Positions 6,179 through 10,805 of a stretch of DNA of 10,805 nt are shown in pieces (the stretch's first letter is position 1; each line of letters begins with the position of its first letter). The stretch is from CAZWRN01 sp964636275 (GTDB taxonomy: Bacteria; Patescibacteriota; Microgenomatia; Daviesbacterales; UBA10151). The translations under genes and the position numbers were made by a program. The notes below the pieces were generated by a model. It made no database searches. It saw only the letters and a program-made list of their open reading frames with translations, and was not told where the DNA came from. Location: positions 1 through 10,805 of the forward strand of contig CAZWRN010000032.1 of the NCBI GenBank assembly GCA_964636275.1. The letters are read 5' to 3'.

Positions 6179-7734
6179 TATTTTATCTCTATTACAAAGT
6201 TGGTAACTAAAAGTTCACCATCCGGATTAAATTGTCCGAAGACTTTATATATACCTGGTTTGATCGGCCCATACAACCCCAGAGGTAAAAATTCAACAGT
6301 TGGTCCACTGGTATCGGTTGGTTTTGGTGCCACCAGATTGGTGGGATGAACATGGATATAATCATATGTTTTTGTATTGATCATGACCAAATGACCAAAT
6401 GATGCCAGATACGGTTTTAGACTCGTAAATGGTTGTCCCGTGACAGTGTCTTTAAATGTGAAAGTAAACTTCTGACTACCAACTGATATTTTATTTGACT
6501 GCAATGGCATGGGAAAGTCGAGTGTCACAGTATAGGGGCCAAAGTTTTTTGTTAAATCATCTGGTTGCTCGATGACTTGTGGAATAGTTGTCACATTGCC
6601 TACTGATTGGACAAAGGCAAATTGCTGCTCTATGGCACCGACAGGTTGAAAATCGATATAAAGATGATATTCACCGGCTTGAGGAAAGGCATAATCAATG
6701 CTAAAACCATTGGCTGTTGGTTCGGGGTGAACATGATCAAAAAATTGCAGACTGCGATCCACAATGATCAGATGCATTTTTTTCTCGTAAATCGTATTAA
6801 ACAAAACTACCGGGTTGCCGGAGGCAGCATCATTGATCCGAAAACTCAGATTGACTGGGGTGTTCGGTTCGATTTTCTCAGGGTTGATATAGGAAACTGT
6901 AAATCGTTTAGTTTTGTCTCCCATCAGAGCTTGATTGAGAGCCCCGCCGGATGCGGGATTAACACCAGAGTTTTGGGCTTCTTTAGCTATCTGAATATGT
7001 TGAGCATGAATTCCCAGAGAGGTGTTTCCATCTCCTGTCGGAATCCAACTGTAACAAATAATTACACCAGCAAAGATACTAAATATCACTAACATAATCG
7101 GGGCAGAGGGATACCAGTTATATTTTTTTCGCAAAAACAGATCTATCCGGGGTGCCTCTAAAATAATTAGCAATCCAAATGCAAAAGCAAAAATTTGTGG
7201 AATAGTCGAGGACAAATTCATAAAATGTGTCCCCAGCATCAGACCATGAATAACTATCAATAAGAGGGCAAAATACACCAGTCGATGCAGAATCTTCCAT
7301 CTCTTGTATTTCATCTTTGCAATTAGCCAGTCAAAGGCGGTACAGGTCATTACCAACAAGATCAGGTAGGCAACAAAGCTCAGTGTAATTGCCAGCAGAT
7401 AGGTGTTACTTAAAAACCCCAAACCCGAAACTCCACCCAGCTGACCAAAAAAAGCCACAAATGAATGCAAAGTCGCAAAATAAAAACCTGATACTCCTAT
7501 TGCTCGGCGCGCTTTTAGCAGCTGGTTTTTAAAGCGGAATGAATAAAACAGATAAATTAGTGGACCGATCAGTACAGTGAGATATAAATAAGATAATGAC
7601 GTTAGAGCGTATAGCTGGGTCAATCGAATAGTTTGGGTCCTTTCACTATTAAAAGATTGTTCAACCCAAAAATAAATAGCTAAAGATAAAACAAAACTAA
7701 ACAATAAAACATAAAATCGGATATTTTTTAGCAT
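6178..7734 (-). CDS. Ferric-reductase-like membrane protein fused to two HxHP metal-binding domains
   Basis: Residues 1-230 form a six- to seven-helix domain like ferric reductase/YedZ (MsrQ) membrane parts, which carry b-type haem. His90 (ATLHSF), His150 (KILHRL) and His163 (VIHGLM) stand in the usual relative places, His150 and His163 thirteen apart. Unlike NADPH-using reductases, no FAD or NAD(P)H domain follows. Instead residues 270-518 hold two beta-rich repeats, each with a histidine thirteen residues before an HVHP motif: His321 with His334/His336, and His448 with His461/His463. Each repeat ends in a FPQAGEY or GPIKPGIY turn, as in YtkA-like secreted domains. The tail should be outside. 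Electron transfer to, or capture of, a metal such as copper is a reasonable guess; a CopD-like transport role is the alternative. It is first in the operon, with a perfect TATAAT just upstream and no Shine-Dalgarno. Confidence 0.82.
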   Translation of the reverse strand: MLKNIRFYVLLFSFVLSLAIYFWVEQSFNSERTQTIRLTQLYALTSLSYLYLTVLIGPLIYLFYSFRFKNQLLKARRAIGVSGFYFATLHSFVAFFGQLGGVSGLGFLSNTYLLAITLSFVAYLILLVMTCTAFDWLIAKMKYKRWKILHRLVYFALLLIVIHGLMLGTHFMNLSSTIPQIFAFAFGLLIILEAPRIDLFLRKKYNWYPSAPIMLVIFSIFAGVIICYSWIPTGDGNTSLGIHAQHIQIAKEAQNSGVNPASGGALNQALMGDKTKRFTVSYINPEKIEPNTPVNLSFRINDAASGNPVVLFNTIYEKKMHLIIVDRSLQFFDHVHPEPTANGFSIDYAFPQAGEYHLYIDFQPVGAIEQQFAFVQSVGNVTTIPQVIEQPDDLTKNFGPYTVTLDFPMPLQSNKISVGSQKFTFTFKDTVTGQPFTSLKPYLASFGHLVMINTKTYDYIHVHPTNLVAPKPTDTSGPTVEFLPLGLYGPIKPGIYKVFGQFNPDGELLVTNFVIEIK

Positions 7735-7740
7735 GGCACC

Positions 7741-7770
7741 ATTATAGCCAAAATGGACTAAAAATTTCAG
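7741..7770 (-). promoter_or_regulatory. Promoter of the metal-handling operon (predicted leaderless)
   Basis: The minus strand has a perfect TATAAT at 7746-7741. If this is -12 to -7, +1 falls on the A of the ATG at 7734. CTGAAA (7770-7765, four of six matches to TTGACA) lies 18 bases upstream as a possible -35 and overlaps the stop of the ZIP gene. The 32-base gap before the operon has no ribosome binding site, in keeping with leaderless translation. Confidence 0.55.
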
Positions 7771-8510
7771 TGGCCTTCAATGAAAGTAATTACTAGATAT
7801 ATCAGTAAAATACCGACTAAAAAGGGCAATGCTTGGATCCAATTTTTATTTTGTTTAAATTCTTGATGCAAATCTGGGATCAGATCCGAACAGGCGATAT
7901 ATATAAACATCCCGGCGGTGAATGATAAAAAGAAAGCTAAGGATCCTTCGACAGTTTCCAAAAAGAAATATCCCAAAATAGCTCCCAGTAACGCCGTTAA
8001 AGCAGACAGGAAATTGTACAAAAGCGCCTTCACTTTACTGACCCCACCATGTAGCATGACACTAAAATCAGCCAACTCATGAGGAATTTCATGTGCCGCA
8101 ATTGCCAGTGTAGTTATAAAACCCAGCGCTGGATCGGTAATAAAAGCTGCTGCAATGACAACACCGTCAATAAAATTGTGTACCCCATCTCCGACGTTAA
8201 TTAGAATGGTCGAGGGTTTTATGTGATGATCATTATCGTGATGGTGAAACCAGAGCAAAAATCTTTCGAGGAAAAAAAATAACACAATCCCCAGAAAAGC
8301 TGGCATGAAGATTGATTCTGCGTCCCCTAGCTCTAGTGCTTCGGGAAAAAGATCAAAAAAAGCAGTTGCCAACATCACACCGGCAGCGAATGAAACAAAG
8401 AACGGCAGAAAAATACGACGTTTAGTTAGGTTATAAATTAATCCTAACCCTCCAAGCAGAGAGACAAAACTGATAGCAAGTGAACTGGCTATTATTGAAA
8501 ACAGGATCAT
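7767..8510 (-). CDS. ZIP-family divalent metal transporter
   Basis: This 247-residue protein would import zinc, iron or similar divalent cations across the cytoplasmic membrane. It has about eight helices. The binuclear metal site is intact: GDGVHNFIDG (107-116, His111, Asn112, Asp115) in helix 4 and HEIPHE (140-145) in helix 5. A histidine-rich loop with HHHDNDHH (89-96) lies between helices 3 and 4, as in LIV-1 and ZupT-type members. The DLFPEAL (53-59) and SDLIPDLHQE (208-217) stretches are also family-typical. Length is normal. The start is forced: an in-frame TAG lies nine bases upstream of the ATG. There is no Shine-Dalgarno. It ends 32 bases before the ferric-reductase-like gene and may be co-transcribed with it in part, although that gene has its own -10 box. 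It could be the uptake arm of the adjacent metal-handling set. The metal it carries cannot be told from the sequence. Confidence 0.95.
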   Translation of the reverse strand: MILFSIIASSLAISFVSLLGGLGLIYNLTKRRIFLPFFVSFAAGVMLATAFFDLFPEALELGDAESIFMPAFLGIVLFFFLERFLLWFHHHDNDHHIKPSTILINVGDGVHNFIDGVVIAAAFITDPALGFITTLAIAAHEIPHELADFSVMLHGGVSKVKALLYNFLSALTALLGAILGYFFLETVEGSLAFFLSFTAGMFIYIACSDLIPDLHQEFKQNKNWIQALPFLVGILLIYLVITFIEGH

Positions 8511-8516
8511 GAGGAT

Positions 8517-8545
8517 ATACTAAACTAAAGCCCAGCTAATTGCAA
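8517..8545 (-). promoter_or_regulatory. Possible promoter of the ZIP transporter gene
   Basis: TTGCAA (8545-8540) and TAGTAT (8522-8517) on the minus strand are 17 bases apart, each with four of six consensus matches. The box places +1 on the A of the ATG at 8510, again predicting a leaderless mRNA. It lies in the 45-base gap after the GH1 gene. The match is weak, and its support comes mainly from the spacing. Confidence 0.35.
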
Positions 8546-8555
8546 CTAAGTTGTG

Positions 8556-9932
8556 TTAAATCGAAAACTGATAGGCTTCTTCAGCTAAAGTAGAGGGTTT
8601 AACCGGACATAGACCAGGCGGGCAATCGTGCTCCAGGCTTAAAACTTCCTCAGCATGAACTGTATGTCCCAAAAATCTGAGTAAAGTGTGAGGTATACCG
8701 TTGTGTTTAATAATATCCTGGTAAACATACGCCGAAGGCCTGGGGATCCTTTTTAAAGTGTGATAATCAATCTCAACCAAGCCAAATCTAGGCCGGAAAC
8801 CATCTGCCCATTCAAAGTTGTCAGTTAATGACCAGTGGAAATAACCTTTAACATTTGCCCCAATTTGAATAGCATGATAGATCTCCTGCAAATAGGCGAT
8901 TAAAAAACGACAGCGACGATCATCATTGGTTGAAGCCAGTCCATTTTCAGTGATATATATCGGTTTATGGTAATCTGAAAAATCCATGATTGTATCAAAT
9001 ATCCCTTGAGGAAAGATCTCCCACCCCATATCAGTAACCTCTTTTTTACTTTTAGAAATATCAACCAACTCAGGAAGTTTACCGCCGGTCTCGCCGTTAA
9101 ATGAGATATACCGGTTAAAGTAATAATTGATGCCGAAAAAGTCATGAGTTTCTAAAGTTGTCAGCTGATAAAAAAAGTGATTATTCACATAATCTAAAAA
9201 CCAGACAGCTAGATCTTCACGTAAAGAATGTTTGTGAAAAGCATTGAAAGAGGAATTATTTTGAGACATTCCCACCTGAGCGTTTGGGATGACTGCATGT
9301 ATTCGTTGATAAGCCTTTTTATGGACACTTGCTAAGTTATAAGTCACAGCCAAAAGAGCCAATTTACTTTTTTTAGCTGGCGGCCAGTAACCGGCATAAT
9401 AGCTCAAAAAAGCATATACCTGTGGTTCATTTAGTGTAATCCATAAATCGACATAGTCTTTTATAAATGGCAAGATATTTTTCAGATACCGATCAAAATA
9501 AAAGACTACTTTTCTATTTTCAAAGCCTCCTTTATCAGCCAGCCATTTCGGCAGAGTAAAATGCCAGAGAGTCAGCATGACTGACATATTTTTGGCTTTC
9601 AAGGTTTTTAGAACCTCGACATAATGGGCGATCGCCTGTTGATCAAACTGACCTTCAACTGGCTCAATTCGGGCCCATTCAATAGATAAACGCATCGCAT
9701 TGTGAGAAAAATCTTTGGCCAACTGAATATCTTCCAAGTATCGGTTATAAAAGTCAGTTGCTAAGCCAGAACGTTTATTGGGCGGCTGGTACTTAAGCTC
9801 CCATTCCCACCAGTCAGAATGAATATTATTTCCTTCTACCTGATGAGCACTGCTAGCGCTTCCCCACAAAAAATTTGCCGGAAAATTGAGTGGATTGTGT
9901 TCATGCTTAGGGTGAGGTGCATCATCAGGCAT
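8556..9932 (-). CDS. Family 1 glycoside hydrolase (beta-glycosidase)
   Basis: A GH1 enzyme hydrolyses beta-linked glucosides, galactosides or related sugars by a retaining mechanism. The family signature is clear: FPANFLWGSASSAHQVEG (17-34), NAMRLSIEWARIEP (78-91), WHF with His124, TLNEP with acid/base Glu169, ITENG with nucleophile Glu329, and HWSLTDNFEWADGFRPRFG (366-384) near the aglycone site. There is no signal peptide, so it should act in the cytoplasm. The usual family ending is reached near residue 410. About 48 further residues follow, including HDCPPGLC (435-442) with two cysteines, which is not part of the standard fold. The ATG lies three bases after the prepilin stop and in the same frame, so the start is fixed by that TAA. 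No Shine-Dalgarno is present; coupling or readthrough from the prepilin gene is likely. The exact substrate cannot be read from the sequence. Confidence 0.96.
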   Translation of the reverse strand: MPDDAPHPKHEHNPLNFPANFLWGSASSAHQVEGNNIHSDWWEWELKYQPPNKRSGLATDFYNRYLEDIQLAKDFSHNAMRLSIEWARIEPVEGQFDQQAIAHYVEVLKTLKAKNMSVMLTLWHFTLPKWLADKGGFENRKVVFYFDRYLKNILPFIKDYVDLWITLNEPQVYAFLSYYAGYWPPAKKSKLALLAVTYNLASVHKKAYQRIHAVIPNAQVGMSQNNSSFNAFHKHSLREDLAVWFLDYVNNHFFYQLTTLETHDFFGINYYFNRYISFNGETGGKLPELVDISKSKKEVTDMGWEIFPQGIFDTIMDFSDYHKPIYITENGLASTNDDRRCRFLIAYLQEIYHAIQIGANVKGYFHWSLTDNFEWADGFRPRFGLVEIDYHTLKRIPRPSAYVYQDIIKHNGIPHTLLRFLGHTVHAEEVLSLEHDCPPGLCPVKPSTLAEEAYQFSI

Positions 9933-9935
9933 ATT

Positions 9936-10538
9936 TTATTCACTACTTAACACATAAGTAGTATCCCAAGTAGCTGAGGTTAGGCTGGTACTTCCGGTAT
10001 CATAACAATCTTTAACCCGTCTGACCGCTTGCCTCTCGGGATCATTTTTATTTTCTAGTTGAGCTACCAACAAATAGAATTGCCCTTTTTTATTAGCACA
10101 AGTACCAGTATTAATATAACCGCGATACCCGTATGTGTAGTTTGTTGCTGCTGCCCAGGGGTCTCCGCTACCAGTATTTTTTGGATCAAGAGGTAAGACA
10201 TTAATATAATTTGTATCCAACGGCTTATCAGCTGTATCCCCGCATCCTCCTGATGCACTTGATAGGTCTCCATCTGGATCTGTGATCCAATTACCTCCGG
10301 GGCTACTATTTACCCAGATATTATTACCTGTACAAGGATAACGTTTATTGGTCTGATAGTAGAGCTCTAAAGCGGTGGCAATGGAGCGAAGGTCTTGTTT
10401 GCGTTTACCATCTCTGGCTGCAATCTGGGAATTAGTATAAGTGACAAAGCCAATGGAGGAGATAATGGCTAAAATAGCAACCGAGATCAAAAGCTCAATA
10501 AGAGTGAAACCTTTTTTACCAGGATTAAAAATGGACAT
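9936..10538 (-). CDS. Type IV prepilin / type II secretion-like pseudopilin
   Basis: The N-terminus has a short basic leader and a prepilin peptidase site, GKKG before FTLIELLISVAIL, with cleavage after Gly10 and Glu15 at the conserved +5 position of the mature protein. The hydrophobic stalk helix runs to about residue 35 and continues as the amphipathic AARDGKRKQDLRSIATALEL (40-59). The globular part has LPLDPKNTG (115-123), DPW (126-128) and YTYGYRG (134-140), resembling the GspG/major pseudopilin pattern. Four cysteines (69, 99, 147, 178) could form two disulphides outside the cell. It would be processed by a prepilin peptidase and assembled into a pilus or pseudopilus, none of whose other genes are in the window. 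The ATG is forced by a TAA two codons upstream. No Shine-Dalgarno is seen. It appears to be co-transcribed with the glycosidase that follows. Confidence 0.93.
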   Translation of the reverse strand: MSIFNPGKKGFTLIELLISVAILAIISSIGFVTYTNSQIAARDGKRKQDLRSIATALELYYQTNKRYPCTGNNIWVNSSPGGNWITDPDGDLSSASGGCGDTADKPLDTNYINVLPLDPKNTGSGDPWAAATNYTYGYRGYINTGTCANKKGQFYLLVAQLENKNDPERQAVRRVKDCYDTGSTSLTSATWDTTYVLSSE

Positions 10539-10583
10539 TAATTATAGTGTAAAGGGTTTTATAATCAGCGTAAAGAGGAGATA

Positions 10584-10805
10584 TTAATGATAATATTTTT
10601 TGATCTGAAAAAGCAGATACAAAGATAAGGCGCCTCCTACTACAAACCCAACTAAATTAAAAATAAAGAAGTTATATAAAGCATTAACCAATGTTGACCA
10701 ATATAGTAACTTCCATGATTTGGCCGATTTATTAAACAGACCAGGTATTGCCATTGCTTCTAGCACCACAGACACCCCAAAAATTATCATCATAAAAGAA
10801 TAGCT
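10584..10805 (-). CDS. C-terminal part of a small multi-pass membrane protein (cut by window edge)
   Basis: The frame is open to the end of the window: four codons (Ser-Tyr-Ser-Phe) precede the first visible ATG at 10793. The 73 residues seen are therefore most likely the end of a longer gene and not a complete 69-residue one. They hold about three hydrophobic segments. The KSWKLLYWSTLVNALYNFF and LSLYLLFQIKKYY portions resemble the second half of a two-repeat membrane protein of unknown function that I associate with Patescibacteria and some Firmicutes; this is recognition from memory only. It ends with TAA, 45 bases before the prepilin gene, with no terminator visible between them. No function is assigned. 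Confidence 0.6.
   Translation of the reverse strand, partial: SYSFMMIIFGVSVVLEAMAIPGLFNKSAKSWKLLYWSTLVNALYNFFIFNLVGFVVGGALSLYLLFQIKKYYH

Noticed and set aside
6383..6398. ATGACCAA repeated twice in tandem
   Set aside because: It lies in the coding region (FGHLVM) of the second HxHP domain, is only two copies, and the reading frame is intact; no sign of a functional repeat.
6607..7092. A 161-codon open frame on the plus strand opposite the ferric-reductase-like gene
   Set aside because: It lies wholly antisense to a gene with clear domains, shows no recognisable family features, and has no promoter or ribosome site; it is a shadow frame.
10541..10546. A perfect TATAAT on the minus strand just before the prepilin ATG
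   Set aside because: It ends only two bases before the ATG, so transcription would begin inside the gene; taken as AT-rich chance unless the start is misplaced.
1..10805. tRNA, rRNA, CRISPR, insertion sequence or phage attachment signals
   Set aside because: No cloverleaf, no regularly spaced repeats, no transposase or integrase motifs and no long terminal inverted repeats were seen on either strand.

Overview
The window is an AT-rich bacterial stretch in which every supported gene lies on the minus strand. Transcription therefore runs from high to low coordinates. TAA, TAG and TGA all end genes, so this is the standard bacterial code and not the UGA-glycine code of Gracilibacteria or Absconditabacteria. 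Compact gene packing, mostly missing Shine-Dalgarno sequences, a class A penicillin-binding protein with extra N-terminal membrane helices, a prepilin, and a C-terminal fragment of a small repeat-type membrane protein together suggest a Candidate Phyla Radiation (Patescibacteria) genome, perhaps Microgenomates. That assignment is an inference from style and protein types, not from a marker gene.

In transcription order: (1) 10805-10584 is the end of a small membrane protein cut by the window edge. (2) 10538-9936 is a type IV prepilin/pseudopilin, followed after three bases and in the same frame by a family 1 glycoside hydrolase (9932-8556). (3) 8510-7767 is a ZIP-family metal transporter. (4) 7734-4514 is a four-gene cluster that looks like a copper or redox-metal handling operon. 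It encodes a ferric-reductase-like membrane protein fused to two HxHP domains, a secreted CopC-like protein whose mature N-terminus is histidine, a tiny membrane protein with a ladder of His, Met and Cys, and a YcnI-type (DUF1775) protein whose mature N-terminus is also histidine. A strong intrinsic terminator (4457-4486) closes this unit. (5) 4442-2607 encodes an unusual single polypeptide: a ten-helix EamA/DMT-type transporter domain fused to a clan GH-A glycosidase domain. (6) 2390-45 is a class A penicillin-binding protein for peptidoglycan synthesis.

The parts fit a cell-envelope theme: wall synthesis, pilus subunit, two glycosidases, a metal importer and an extracytoplasmic metal-binding set. 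The most striking points are the transporter-glycosidase fusion with a charge pattern that places the enzyme outside, the copper-type cluster with its histidine ladder, and -10 boxes placed exactly seven bases before the ATG of several genes, which predicts leaderless mRNAs. No rRNA, tRNA, CRISPR array, insertion sequence or phage gene was seen. No stretch over 300 bases lacks a gene; the largest gap is 2391-2606.
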